From Cyathus striatus (Eukaryota; Basidiomycota; Agaricomycetes; Agaricales; Nidulariaceae), in NCBI GenBank assembly GCA_025738555.1, contig JAOVFP010000014.1:1302001-1366000 (forward strand): DNA of 64,000 nucleotides. Direction: 5' to 3'. Positions 22,839 to 35,722 of the stretch are shown piece by piece (positions within the stretch are counted from its first letter, which is position 1; every line of letters begins with the position of its first letter). The position numbers were made by a program, and so were the translations under genes. Under the pieces are notes generated by a model. That model had not been told where the DNA came from and ran no database searches. It was given only the letters and a program-made list of their open reading frames with translations.

Positions 22839-25694
22839 ATGTTACTTTTTACACTGCTTAGCGTCCTCCTTCTCGCTCGGCCACTGGGCCCTCTTCAAGC
22901 CCATCGGTTTCCTGAAGTAGACCAGTCGTCATTGGACATACTGGTCGAGATCGACGACGCGGAGACCGTCCTCCTTCCTCCCCTGCACAGCCACAGTGTT
23001 CCGTCGGCTTTTTGCAAAAGTCTCCCCTTCGACCCCGCTGAACAGCTGTCTGACGACAGCAAACATATGATTTGTTTCTTCCTCACTACGGTTGCGTCTG
23101 GCGATATGAGACAGAGTAATGGCGAACTTCCGCTTCCAAGCTCTGCCTTGCCTACCCCCACGGTAGCGGTGCCTTCGTTCCCGGCCCCCACACCCCATCC
23201 AAATCTGAGGAGAACTGGAGTATTTCGAGCGGAAACGCTTATTTCCACGAAGCGAGCTTTTAAGCAACTTCTATGGAATGCTCTTTCCACTCTGTTCCGT
23301 ACTTCCCAATCTAGGTCTACTCCGATAAACATTTCGCCAACGCGAACCATTCCCGTCGATATACCTCCAACGCCCACCGTTCCTCATCGCTCCCTTCGCG
23401 ATGATTTAGAACGCCCATATTGGACCACATCCTACTGCCTTGCCTTTCTCGCAGGACTAGTGGGTGGCTGTCTGAGTAATAGTCGTGGTCGATCGAATGG
23501 GCATGAAGGCTGTTCAGCCGAGGAGAAGGATAGACATTGTCCTGTGACCGGTCGTGAGTGTCTGGTATATATTTTTGATCTGCTCAGTACCGCTCATCAT
23601 CATTTACAGGTCATGCTGGATATTGTATCACCGAACGTCATGGTATGTTTCTCCTTTCCACTTTCGTTATGTTCTTCTAACGTTAATGTCTCCTTTGAAT
23701 CCAGGACTGCCTAATGAAGACGCCTCCCCGATAAGCATTCGGGCGGATGCTGCTCAGCGTGCCGCTAAAGAAATACTGTTCTATCGGTCGGTTGGCATAC
23801 AGGCCAAGACCCCGATGCGGTCGTTCGGGGTACAGACCGAAGCTCATTCGAGGTCGATCGGTGTGCGTGGCATCTTTCGCGATTGTACGTTCATTCTTTC
23901 CGTGTATCTTTTGTATTTCAGCTCACGGCCCTGTCTCTATAGCTTCGGTACAGACCATCCAGGTGAAGGCAATGGTGGAAGTTGTCGAAATAGGGGAAAA
24001 GACTGCCATGGCCATAGAGGGTATGTTCAGTACTAATTCTCTATCTGTTGCATTATCTAAGGCTAGATGTTTGATAGACGAAGCCGGAAAAACTGGGGAT
24101 ATGAGGGTTGACAGTGGGATTGTTATGTGTCCTCGGGAAATGGGAAAGATATCAGGTTTGCTTTCCGTGTTTGAGTGTGACATTCATACTCACTCTTTCA
24201 TAGGAAGTGACTGCGTCGTCGTCTCCAAGGCCATAGCAACAATATCCGACCCCACGTACGAGAAACCTCTGCGACCATCTTCTCCGTCAATCCCTCCTGA
24301 AACCAATGCCGCCCACTTTGCACCGAAGATCCTGCCAGAGCGCCTATATTTTGAGGCTAACATCATACGCTCACCCAATGTCGCGAATCCTTTGTTGTGC
24401 CTTGAGCAATTCGTGGAGACCATTGACCACGTAGGGAGGCCTTTGACCTCTGCCCGGCGATGTATCGGGCTATACTACCAGGTCACCCAACTAGGGTATG
24501 GGGGCTTCGGTATTGTTGACCTCTACAGGCTTTACAAAAGTGGCGATGATATGCCTCGGGAAGTGGCGGTTAAGTGGATGGCGTCCATTGCTGATTGCTA
24601 TGGTCAAAACGTAGCAGACAATGAACTCCAGATTGCCAGAGCGCTTGGTGGTAGTCCTTGGATGGCACATTATCTCAGTGGAGGCATTGCAGATGGTGTC
24701 CGATTTATGGTGATGGTGAGTCTAATTCGATTATTTTATTTTAATCTTGAATTAATGTGTTTTATTCAGGAATATTACCGTAATGGAACCCTGAAAGACG
24801 TTGAGAGCATGCTGGTCTCGGCCCTTCCTCGCGGGTCGATATACGTCTACCTTGCGGAAATCGTATGTCTTTTCCTGATCCATCTTAAGTACAAAGCTGA
24901 TATTCTGGCTTGGTAGATCGTGGGGGTGCATTCATTACACCAGCTCGGTGTCGCCCATAGGGATCTCAAGCCTGCAAATATATTCGTGTGTGCCGACAAT
25001 CACGTCCGGATCGGTGATTTTGGGCTTGCCCACGTGTTCCCAGCCGCTACTGTACAAATGCTAGCAAATCCAGCATGGTCAGCGTGGTTCGACGTTTACC
25101 GCGAGCATCTAGAGCGTTTGCAGCAAGGAAAAAGGCCAATGGATGCCTTCCCCCCTCTATGGGCAGAGTCCAACCCCCTAACGGTTCAAGGAGGGTGTGG
25201 GACTCCCACATTTAGTGCTCCGGAGGTCTGGCGAGGGGATGTGTATAGCTATGGTGTAGATTTCTATGCCATCGGGGTCATGGCTCATCTCTTCCTCACG
25301 GGAGGGGAATTACCATTCGGTGATGAACAACAAATCAATGAAGATCCCGGAAATCTCGCATACCGAATTCCATTGATTTCTACAAAGTTGTTGACGGAGG
25401 CTGAAGCAGACTTCACCAGAAGGGTATGTTCCTGTCTGAACATTCATTGTTTTGTAGTCTCACTGTTCCCCACTCAGATGCTTCATCCAGATCCTAAGCA
25501 CCGCCTCGATTACGGGGAGATCCTGAACCATGAGATGTTCCGCGGGTTGTATGTATTTCCTCTAGTATGTTTCTTATGATGTGCGCTTATACTTTGTTAC
25601 TAGGAATTGGGACGCTATTGCCCTTGATATTCCGCCACCTGTTAATGGAGACTGGGGCTTGAAGATGAGGGAAGCTCGTCATCCTACACGATAA
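22839..25694 (+). CDS. Protein kinase with N-terminal signal peptide and possible membrane span
   Basis: Ser/Thr-type kinase fold. Proposed exons: 22839-23553, 23610-23642, 23705-23860, 23922-24020, 24078-24155, 24204-24715, 24770-24862, 24917-25423, 25478-25548, 25604-25694, giving 784 residues. Residues 1-21 look like a signal peptide; 197-213 are moderately hydrophobic and followed by basic residues, a possible span; 95-190 are Pro/Ser/Thr-rich. The kinase domain covers about 450-770: LGYGGFG loop (457-463), VAVK Lys484, HRDLKPAN with Asp578, DFG Asp596, an unusually long segment of about 65 residues, then SAPE (662-665) and SYGVDFYAIGV. All catalytic residues are present. Exons 6-10 are solid; junctions of exons 2-5 are chosen by phase, and the introns before exons 5 and 6 could also be read through in frame. 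Receptor-like topology is inference. Confidence 0.82.
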
Positions 25695-27705
25695 CGGATG
25701 GCCGTCCACTGTTGCTTCTCTTGGGATGATGCAATAACCCCCTTTAAGCTTTGTATTCCTGTTGCAGTTCACGAACCCTATTCGTGTACGTATCTTCTAG
25801 GCGTTCATGCCAGTATCTCCTGTATTGGTGATATCAACCCTGGTGCTCCGCCCGCCAGTCCATTCCACCTCTGGTCGCTCTCTGGTCCTCTCCGCATCTT
25901 CGGCCAGCCTTAGATGGCCCGCTAGCTCCCGACATCACCCCCGTCTGAAGTCGTCTTCTGCCCTTCCATTGGCAGCTGTCACCCTCAAACAAGTCATTTT
26001 CCGATGACGATTCTCCCAGAATCACGTCGTTGCCTCCTTCCCTTACCGCTTGTGGCACATGTTCACGCTAGGCCTTCAAGGCATTACCCACAGCCACGCT
26101 TAATTATTATATAATACTTGCGTAACATATTTACTTTCTTCTTGTACATATATTTTGTTGTGTTAATTTTCTTCATATTTAATTTATTACAGCTCAAGCA
26201 TTCGTTGGTATTTCTCGTCATCCCGTCAACCCAGTAACACGCACACGTCAGGTCTTTAGCCACGAATGTCGTAGACAAATGGATGCTTGGTTTATAGTTA
26301 TAGTTACTAAAGGGACTGTCGTAATAATATTACAATGTTCGGCATCATCCTTCCCTCGTCTTGGGTCGATTTAATTAAGTACAATAAAATGATTGAAACC
26401 CATGGCCAGCATTTGAGTAATGTATACTGTACACGTCGGTGAATGTGGGGAATAGTGCATTCCATTCTTCATGGCTACGCTGGCCTTTAGAATATGCTTC
26501 AGCTGCGAATTCATGACTTCGTCGTCAACATATCCTTGCTTTTCTTTTGACCTGAGGTTAACTCTGTGTTCGATTTCGTGTTTACAAAGGGCGACAGACA
26601 TGTCAAGGATGTTATGTGATGTAATATCTATTACGTTGTCAGATGAAAGATAGTTTATTGCACCTCTCCCAGACTCGTCGCACTCGATTCTGTAAACGTT
26701 TGAGGGGCCTGAAGCGCATTTCCCCCTGACACTGGTATCGGAATTTGAAAAGTACGAATTCTGTTCACTGCTGGTTCCGAGTGTTTGTGGTAGCAAAGAT
26801 GTATTGTTAGATGGGATAAAAGCTTTCTCGGATAGTTACTGACAATGCTTACTGTGAGTCTCGCGAACGACCTGTGGCCTTGTAGTAATTTCAGTAATAC
26901 TCTAACGGATCTTCATCTGTTTACATTTTTAGAATAATTACGAAGTCAACACAGCATCGATCGTTTAAAAAATTGTACGTATTTCACACTGTTTCACAGC
27001 CACAAAACTTTGAAGTGGAAGAAGTTCGGAGAATCCGACTACGCCTACAAAGCAGGAGGCCGCTATCCCTTGGCTATCCCTTACGCCAAAGTGCAGCAGG
27101 AATTGTCAGTGCCACGACCTAGGGAAGTAACATTTCAAGTTTTTATTGCCCACGTACATATACTATTTATTATCATTTAAAATACTTTTTTCGACTTCAC
27201 ACGAAAACATAAACTGTTCTGCCGCATTTGGGTGTTTCAAAATCTAGCGTTATTAATATTTATCATTATGAACGGTCCTCAGACGTTAAGTCAAAAGTCG
27301 CCCGCATAGAGAATTGCTTAGTCGAACTTCTACGAATCTACTTCAATATAGGTCCTCAACTTTTCCGTTAATAGCTTTAAATGTACACCATGACCGTACG
27401 GAAGCAGCAAAACTTCAGTAAACATCATGTAGATTTCAAATCGGAAAAGGATCACGGCACACATTTCTCTGAATCTCTCTCTTGTTTTCGGTTTTCAAAT
27501 GGTGTAGTCGTGTTTATGATACATATCGATTTTCAAAAAAAGAAATTGTGTTACTACAGCGCGATCAGTACATGCTAAACGATCTTTGTTGCCCATCTGT
27601 CGTGTGTTGATGATTCACTTCGTTAGAAGCTTCCACAAAGTTAGCGAGGAACGAATCCCATTCATTTCGTCTATAATAATCAAATTTCAGAATGTCAGAA
27701 GCCCT
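25695..27705. other. Intergenic DNA between kinase and transcription factor copy 1
   Basis: No gene recognised. From about 26508 rightward it belongs to the left arm of the inverted duplication (matches 55073 downward on the other strand). About 26930-27462 is absent from the right arm, where some 75 unrelated bases stand instead; it holds repeat AB copy 2. Confidence 0.5.
26875..27470. repeat. Repeat AB, copy 2
   Basis: Segment B (about 26875-27265) is the reverse complement of 12063-12450; segment A (about 27275-27415) is in the same orientation as 11848-12035. The relative orientation of A and B therefore differs between the copies. Confidence 0.6.
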
Positions 27706-30700
27706 TCAGAAGCCTGAATGCAGTGGCACATACTGGAACCCATTAGGCGCATTAAACCACATAGCCATGGTGTTACTATCTACGGTTGCTTGCTGATAGC
27801 TGTCGATATTTACCATGTTCGTATTCGGATCGTAGTTTTCAAAGACATCAGATTCCATGCCACTTTGTGGGGCGTCATGAGAGCTTGGGTATCCCCCTGG
27901 TGTCTGATTGAATGGGTTGTCGTAACTACCATGGTAGTTTGACGGTCCTGAATCATCGTAGAAAGAAGTAGGATGAACAGTTTGTTGTGCATCTCTTTGA
28001 TAGATATCTATCGGCTCAGAGTTGTCTAATCCTTGAGGATACAGTTGACCACCGTGTAGTACTGGCTGATATACATTGGACATAGGAAGATCGGATGAAG
28101 AAATGCTGCTTTGAAACGACGATGATAGTGAGCTGTCATTCCAAGCATTGTTGCTATCCGATTGTCTAGAGTTGTCCTCAGGAAGTATCATCTCCCCAGC
28201 GCTGGTGAGTTCATTTAGGATGTCTCTAATATGCCAACTGTTGTAAGCCCAAGCATATATGAAGATGAACAGTTAAACACACAAAAGGGCCCCGGCATAG
28301 TGCCATCTTTCTTCCGCCTTTCTCAGCACATCTTTACATATTTCTACTTGTTTCATTGCTTTTGGATCCGGTGCCACTCCACTGCATTTACCACCCCAGA
28401 TGTTGACGAGTAACACAACTCCGGCTGTTAAGCACGTCATTTGCATGAATGGGTACATGACAGATGTACGCTTCATAAGTTGCTCCATAACAAGCGAGCA
28501 AGATCGTGCTGCGCTGGTGCATATGGCTAGAGATGGAAAGGCAAGTGCAGATCCAGGGGGGTCATTGAATCGAATAAATGGGCGGTGTACGAGAGTTTGG
28601 ATATAGTGATATGTAGTGATCAGCGACCCCGAAAGCATGAAGAATCGGTCATCAGTCTGATGATTTGGGTCCCAGCGCACTAAGCATAAACATTTCTCAG
28701 TCTCTAGATATATGACATATAAACCATATTACCACTTACAGTATTCAGGTAATGCACCAATCCAACTGTTCAAAGCGGAGTCTAGCTCAGTTACAATGTG
28801 CTGCTCCCACTCTGATTTCAATATTAACTTCAACCACTTGGTCTTTGTCGAGTACTGCAATGTAACAAGTTCAGAAACTAACCCGAGAGCCCAGACAGAG
28901 TGTACGAACAATCGTACTCATCGTAAATGATACTATCTTGCAAAGCTGAAGGTGCTGATTAAAAGCAGACACTGTGGAAGGTACACCTTCCGGTTGCTTG
29001 AAACGATATTCAGGGTTTGCGTTCTCCCAGTACTCATCGTCACATTCGATGGGCATATCAAGGTCAAAGCTACGTAGAGCATTAGTACACGCTGTCATAA
29101 ATTTTCGATGGACACACTTCTCGTCAAATGTTGCACACGGTCTTCCTACGCTCGTACTAGTCATTCGATCAAGAAAAACAAGAACCCAGAATGCTCTCTT
29201 CCAAAGTTCATCCTCGACGGTAAGTCTCTCCCGAGGTACGCGACGACGATGGGCTCCGACGTCCTGAGCGAGTCGAATACCAAAACCGGCAAGAAGCCAC
29301 ATTGACGGTGGCTCGCAGTATCCCATAAGGAACTGGACTGCTATCTAAAATTTCAAACGAGTTAGCTACATAACATTAAGATAGGTTATAAACTCACGCA
29401 GTACAGCTGTAAGTCATACAAAGTCAGAGAATCAACCAATCCTGACTTTACAACCTGTACTTGATTGTACCATTTCCAGCCTGCAGAGTATGGTGAATTC
29501 TCTCCATCGTATAATGTTCGCTTATCAATGCAATCGGTGTACCGTGAGCCCACAGCGCATACTAACAGGAGCACACTTCCAAATCCCTCATCATGTAAGT
29601 GAAGATTGTTTGCAACAGCACGATCAAATGTTGGTTTGTGAAGGAGAGGATAGAGCAAATTCACGTGTTCAAAGTAGGCATCTGTGAGTTTTGTGATGAG
29701 ATCGGGAGGAGGAAATGTGTAGTTAACAATTGGACGTATAGTATCTTTATCCCACTGATAAGGTTATTAGAATGAAGAACGGGAGAATACACAGCGAGAA
29801 CTCACTCACAGGAAGTCTCTTCCAGAAAAAAGGTCTTCGGTTCTGCAGGATACGTTGCTTGACTGACAAACCTGTTGTATACTTATTTTTTAAAGCAAGT
29901 AATAGAGCGGTTTGCATTAACGTCATCTTGCTACTCCTTCCCCAGAACCGAAGGTTATCATCCGACTTGAAGGATAACTCCTGCCGTTCTGGAAGAACAC
30001 GATCCTCCTCTTCAACCTCATCGTCTCTGAAAAGGTCTTCCTTCGAACCGAGAGTGAGTGAAACAACCCTGTGTGTTATATCTAACACGTCATTCTCGGA
30101 TTTTGTTTCCGTTGAAGGTGAAGGGCGGGTGGCTGAGCTAAAAAAGGAACTGACGGAGAAGCTGGAGGTTAAGTCTGAGGTCGTTGCATTGCTTGGGAAG
30201 GATGCTGCATATTCGGCGTCGAGGTCATATATGAGTCTGTGTAGCATGATTTTGTCAGGACATAGCTAAAAGAGCCTCTATTAGGAAAAGGACGGAGAGA
30301 AGGTGAAACAGGAAGTGCCTTTACAACCAATCCTTCCAATAATCGAAGTCGATGTTCAAGTACTTCGAGATAACTATTGGGTCTTATAGCTTCCTTGATA
30401 TCATGAGTAATGGTACTATACATACCCCTTAGGCATCCCGCGTCTCTGCAAAGGATATCCAACTTAGCGCAAAACTATTTATGTAAAGATACGAAAGCGC
30501 ACTTTCGGTTCGGCTTTGAACGTGCACGCGACGCCATCCCCAATGCAATTCAAACACTTGGTTTGTGGGTAAGCCGGCTGGTCACCTTAAAAAGTATACT
30601 TTAAGCATCGTAGGAATGTATAGAGTTACTTGAAATCATTACATCGTTCTAATTGCGGTGTGTATGCGTTAGCCTTGTCAACTGAACGATATGCGCGGTA

Positions 30701-30800
30701 TGGGAGACATACTCCTCTTCTTTCTGCAGTTGTCACATGCACGTTGTACCGTTTTCCTCTTCTTTTGGGAGTTACGCAGTTCGTCTTCGTTTGAAGACAT
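27706..30800 (-). CDS. Zn2Cys6 transcription factor with Fungal_trans domain, copy 1
   Basis: DNA-binding regulator, nuclear. Exons on the minus strand: 30800-30713, 30648-30643, 30585-30503, 30445-30426, 30382-30328, 30265-29810, 29754-29398, 29344-29118, 29069-28910, 28854-28740, 28679-28283, 28237-27706; 831 residues. The zinc cluster (residues 22-52) has the canonical C-x2-C-x6-C-x9-C-x2-C-x6-C spacing, with CDNCRKKRKRC; its third Cys is completed across the junction after a 6-nt exon. A heptad linker (SYLEVLEHRLRLLEGL) follows, then a Ser-rich acidic stretch and the Fungal_trans core (PF04082-type) with FGIRLAQDVGAHRR and GRPCATFDE. The C-terminal 170 residues are Ser/Asn/Asp-rich, a likely activation region. 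Exon 5 could end 9 nt later at a GC donor. No stop or frameshift: both copies look intact. Confidence 0.9.
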
Positions 30801-31077
30801 TGCTAATGAATACGTGAAAGTTTAAGGTAGGGATCGACGGTGATTTTTAGAGAAAGCTGCGTCCTCACGTATTTGATATCTTTGCAGCGACGTTACGTGG
30901 TCAAACGGTAAGCCAGCTTCCAGGCTATGGTTGTCAAATGGTTGCTAATCAGGACTTCGTGGTGAGTCACTATCGGATGGGCGCGGGAGACAAAGACAAA
31001 CAAATTGAAACCATCGTCTTGCATTGCGTGAAGGCGCTTGTGAGCTGAGCGCTGAAGCAAAAGCGTTGAAGCCTCTG
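30801..31077. promoter_or_regulatory. 5' flank of transcription factor copy 1
   Basis: Shared with copy 2 (51020-51268) almost to the edge of the block, so the duplication carried the proximal promoter. No specific box identified. Confidence 0.4.
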
Positions 31078-32720
31078 CTTTCTTTCTTTTTCTCTCTTCT
31101 CGTTACTTCTCCATGACATTTGTCCTCCTCTTCTCTTCCTCTCCTTTTTTCCTGTACCTTTCTCTCCTCTCGGTTTCATCCCCCCACCATCCCTGTTGTA
31201 TCTCCTCTTACCCCTTCCACCTCCATTCCTCTTCTTTACGGCTTAACACAAGCTAGCGCCCTCCACAGACATCGAACGCACCTTGTCGTCCTCTCCCACC
31301 CTGGCAGTATCAGAAGAGGAAGACGAAGCGCAACAAGAGGAAGAAGAGGACGAACCCACTCCTCCAGCAGCAGAAGGTCGTTCCCCTGCACTGGCATAGG
31401 GAATTCCACCGGGAGGAGGGGAGAGGACGCAGCTTAGTGAGTTGTTCTTTTTCCCGAGAGCGCTCTTGTCCTTCCTCCTGGTTTTACAATATGTTTCGTA
31501 GGATGGGTTATTGTGCAGTCCTGCTCATCGAAGTTCGGAGACAGCGCATGTGGGAGTTAAGAATCTCTTTCAACCGCTACGCGGACTCCGGGAGGTGCAG
31601 ACGATGTTCAGTCACCGCACATCTGATCCTGTGTGCATGTGCTTGAATATCCCTCGCCACTGGAAGCATATGATGCGTGGTAGAAATCGATCTCTCTCCC
31701 CTGTTGTGCTCCGCTGCATGGTGTTCAACAATGCTGACTGTGCTTACGAGCGTTGCGGATTCTACGTATAAGAATATTGAACATAGTGCTTCGTTTGGCA
31801 CAGGGAGGTACCAAAAATGATGACAATACAGCGGGTTGTATTGGCAAGTGTCGCTTTCAGCTAGCTTTGGGAAATGCAGTAGAGATTCGGACGCTGCACT
31901 TCGATGAGTTTGTTGGATGCGTGGTAGATGACAGTCTTTATTTCTCGCTGGTGCTTGTTACCGCCTTTGAGAATCGTCACTGTTTTACTCGTGATGCTCA
32001 GAAGTCCTTGCTGGGCCCTTTGGACATTTATACTGATAATCTGATTGGTGGATATACTGCCTTCCAGGACATTCCATGTGGTTACGTGGTTTTAAGCGGA
32101 TGTTGTAGGTTGAAACCTGTTGTTGACGTTAATGCCTAAAGGTTTTGGTGAAGGTTCCGCGATCCTCTTGCTCCTCTTGCTTCGAGTCTTATTGTCTCCT
32201 GGTCACATTGGCATCTCGTATCTGTTTGGTCACCACCCACTCTCGTCAGTGTGTGAGCTCATGTGTGGTAAGTAGATTTATGCTGAATATATCCTACATG
32301 ATACTGCCCTCTCAGGCTTTCTTCGAAATGAAAAGTTATATTATTCTCGATAATAACTGGAGTAATTTTTACATATAGCTATCCGTGGATTGATACCTGA
32401 CCTGAGAACGGGGAGGAGTGCGGATAGATCATACTTTCGTGGGCGTCTATACCTGCGCAGCTACGGGAGGAGTTCTCGGGGATAGTTGAAATCCTATCCT
32501 TGCTCATTTTGCTTCACTGTGATATGTACCAAGCTCGCATGCTAGTTCCTGATGTGCTGTCATTGGGGGTTGGCAGTCGGGACGTTCGGATATTGCCCCC
32601 GGACGCCATGCTTGCTCCTTGTTCTGACACTTGCGAGTCGTCGTGCGTGCTGTTCCGTTGCACGTTCCGCCTAGATATTGCGCTTTCTGGACAATGTTTA
32701 ATAGGAAGTCGTTGAAGGTT
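31078..32720 (+). repeat. Dispersed repeat D, copy a
   Basis: A pyrimidine-rich tract followed by CCCTCCACAGACAT, an acidic-coding block (EEEDE-type) and later GGGGAGGAG with TTTCGTGGGCGTCTAT. The same order recurs at about 37.3-39.6, 43.6-44.9 and 55.5-57.1 kb, and part of it inverted at 48.1-48.6 kb. The frames are broken; a decayed multicopy gene or a transposon-derived repeat are both possible. Confidence 0.55.
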
Positions 32721-34044
32721 TCTGGCTTTGGTGCTTTTAGAATATGTTGTGCAAGCAGTCACTGTTGGAAATTCCTGTCGGCTCCTTTTCCTTGTGGTCC
32801 TGGTCGGATTGATTATTGAGATAGGTCTCGTAATAACCCAAATACTTTCTCCAGTGGCCCATTCTCTTCGAGATACCACTGGGTTACTGTACATGTGGAA
32901 TATAGACTGCTTATCTTCGGTTCGTAGACTATTACTTTTGCAACTGGGACGATAGCTCCAGACCTAGTGCCTGAGCACGAATTCATACTGCCAAACTATT
33001 CCAGCCCATCATGAAAGGGCACAAGTAAATTCCCCGCCGCCACCAAAATAGGTAGAAACTCTACCTGGATGAAGTAGTTTTTCATCATCTTTCACCATTT
33101 GGACTACTGGAAAGTATAGGAAAAGTGATGGGCCGCGCCACAATCACACTAAGAATTGTCATAAGAATCGTGAATCCCCCTCTCATCTAATTGTGCCACA
33201 AAGTGCTCTGAAGTGATCTATAACAAATTGGAAAACATGCCTAATGAACTGATTCACTGCATGTTGTAGGCATTGGCATACTGTCAATCGAATACGGTTA
33301 AAAATGGCAGTGGCAACCGTCGTTGGTCGCTTCCGATCCCGATTTGTGGTCGAAGTAAAATTATTTCCTCTCCGATTGGATGGACTGGGACAGAAGTCGA
33401 ATCATGCGGGCAACCAGTGTCAGAACTTCCTGTCGTGTAGACTCTTTGCCCTGCTTTGCCCGTTGGTGTGGCTGGGAGCGACCGTGTTGGCGTTAGTTTA
33501 AATACACCTCCAAACAAGGGATAACATATGTGCTATAAGGCGCCACAGTATTGTCGAACTGTCCATGTTAACACACGTTCGGGTGCCACCAAACTCCACT
33601 ACATCATTTTAACCCTTCTCGTTTGGATCAGATACATTTGGATGTATGGCAATCCATGAGATCTTCATATCAAAAGATTACTTTTATAACGAAGTTCTTG
33701 ATTCTTATAAGGACAATGTAGTGTTTACGTACTGACTACCTGATTATATTCAACTCAGTCTGTTTGACGCTAACGGCGAGGATGGAACCTCTGAAATAAC
33801 AGAAAAGCTGACGGTCCTGGTTCAGCCAGAGCATGGAAGTAATATAAATCCACCGTTTACTTGTGACTGGAACGTGTGCTAGTTGTACAACAGATGACTA
33901 ATACCAACGAAGAAACAATACGTCATCCAAATTTTATAAATTTCTCTACATTATTTCATTCCCCAAGACCCTACTATGCTAAATACTGTGGGAGTCATAA
34001 TTAAAAACCCTACCCGAGATCGACGATAATGATTCCCCGAGTGC
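32721..34044. other. Gene-free DNA
   Basis: Open frames on both strands here (for example 33284-33517) overlap in antisense pairs and show no domain. Nothing recognised. Confidence 0.35.
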
Positions 34045-35430
34045 CTATAAAACGGAGACAACAATATGCATAGAAGACAATATTTCGTGAATGTGGCCGG
34101 CAATAAGCTCGGGCTTCTGCTGAACCAACTAATTTTTAAACCTTGTATCAGTGAAATTACATGAATAATAATATAAGCACTGCATACCATATGTCCCGCA
34201 TCTCGAACATATCTCACCGAGGCGGGGGAAGATCCTGTCTCGGGCCCGGGTTTGGACAGCAGTGCCCTTGCATCAGCTAACCTGTATTATCGGCGTCAAT
34301 AACGTACATCATAGTATTGATAAGAGTGAAGAATGAAACGGACATGACTTCGTCTCGATCACCCCATATCAGATGAACTGGTATCTCTGCACACAACCTG
34401 TAAAATAGCTGAAGAGGACTTCCGTTGCTCAGGTATTTACTTCTGTAAGTAGCCTACAAGTGCACTTGAAGCTTATAGAGTATACATTCAGAGTAACGAA
34501 TCTACTTACCGCTTCCTGATCTCTGGAAATGGAGGTTACCACCCCGTTAAACTTATTTGGCAGAGGTATCTTGGACGCTGGGTGATCACTTAATGCATAT
34601 TCCTACCAGGCCTCCATTAGTTCACCACACAACTAGCTTAGCATTTACATACCACATAGAGCCTCAAAACTCTCAAATCCCACTGATCAAATACTCGTGA
34701 CTCTTGAAGATCCTTGAGCGCATGCTTTTTGTTGAGCCACGTATCCCGCCTCAACCACACCCAGCGCTGCATTGCACTTAGACGCTCTGCAACACCGGAA
34801 AAACCAGCAGTTGGAGAGAAAGCGGGTTCGATTACGATTATGAATTTCCAAGGGATTCGGGTGGTGAGTGTTTGTGTTAGAATTCTTATTGCAGGTGGGT
34901 AAGGAATGAAAGACCAAGGAAGTGAACGTACAGTGTCACAGCTCCCATGGAGTGGCCGATGCCGACCAGTTTTCTTTCTGAGAAGTCGACGCGAGCACCA
35001 TGATGTATGTCTGCTGAGAGGAAAGCTTTAAGTGCACGGACGTATTCCATTGTAGACCCTGGGCTTGTATGTTAGACTACCTCCAGGACTACGCGAGTCT
35101 GAAAATTAACTAACAGGAATCTTTACACTGAGCTTGAATTATGTCAGCATTCAGCAGTGCTGATTCTCCGTGATTCGGATTTTCGATGGAGTACAGTTCC
35201 TTCACGCGGTACGGCGAGCGACCAGTGTTACAAATACCCAAGAAATGTCTGATGGTTACTTCCCATGTTTCCTTGTGTGTTCCGATGGCATGGGTCATTA
35301 TGAGTGTATACCCATCTCGCTCTGTTATGTTGGACGACCCGCTGGTCGAGTAGCGGGTAGAGAGAACGTGGAAGGGGTAAGAAGTGGAAGGTTCAAGGTG
35401 GCACTTCTCGATGACGAGAGAGCCGTGCAT
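34045..35430 (-). CDS. Alpha/beta hydrolase, AB-hydrolase superfamily
   Basis: Predicted hydrolase (esterase or epoxide-hydrolase-like; substrate unknown), no signal peptide, so probably intracellular. Seven exons: 35430-35115, 35058-34932, 34884-34653, 34602-34510, 34453-34344, 34281-34188, 34128-34045; 351 residues. Motifs: SIENPNHGES strand-turn, nucleophile elbow GHSMG (Ser142), acid in GDRDE (Asp288 or Asp290), His323 in DAGHM. Splice sites were selected because each restores conserved sequence: Trp106 is created across junction 1, and QEA-ATYR and DEVM-L across later ones. Exon 1 carries THAIGTHKETW, the oxyanion-side region of the family. The fold call is firm, the substrate is not inferable. 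Confidence 0.85.
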
Positions 35431-35678
35431 GTTGAAAGGAGGGAAAGAGATGCTTAGGGAGAATTGATGATGATCATGTCATTCCACTGCCGTTCGCACT
35501 TATACTGGTGTGTTTGGTATCAGAGCTATGGAGGAGTGATTCATGGACGAAAAAGGAAAAGAAACGCTCGGAATTGAAGTGCAACAGCCCGAGGACTCAC
35601 CTCTACCTACTCACTCCAAGATCCTAACTTGTTAGTGTATGTATTTGTTTCTTACATCTCTGTACCACGCTATTGATC

Positions 35679-35682
<4 letters not shown>

Positions 35683-35719
<37 letters not shown>
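35683..35719. repeat. (CT)n microsatellite
   Basis: Uninterrupted CT dinucleotide run of about 18 units. Confidence 0.95.

Positions 35720-35722
<3 letters not shown>

Larger units (their letters stand above)
26508..31420. repeat. Left arm of large inverted duplication
   Basis: Reverse-complement match to about 48140-55073. Clear landmarks: outer edge near 26508/55073; whole transcription factor gene (27706-30800 versus 51269-54342); 5' flank to about 31047/51023; then CTCTTCTCGTTACTTCTCC-type tract and following region 31078-31420 versus about 48490-48140. Divergence is low in the gene. Edges were placed by eye, to within about 20 bases. Confidence 0.85.

Noticed and set aside
22895..23377. 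160-codon minus-strand frame opposite the kinase N-terminus
   Set aside because: Antisense shadow of exon 1 with no domain; the plus strand has the signal peptide and continues into the kinase.
34188..34245. Apparent sixth FRW tail on the minus strand (GAGATATGTTCGAGATG resembles GATGTGTTCAGATGG)
   Set aside because: The sequence is an exon of the alpha/beta hydrolase carrying its catalytic His, in another frame, with no signal-peptide exon nearby. The likeness is chance.
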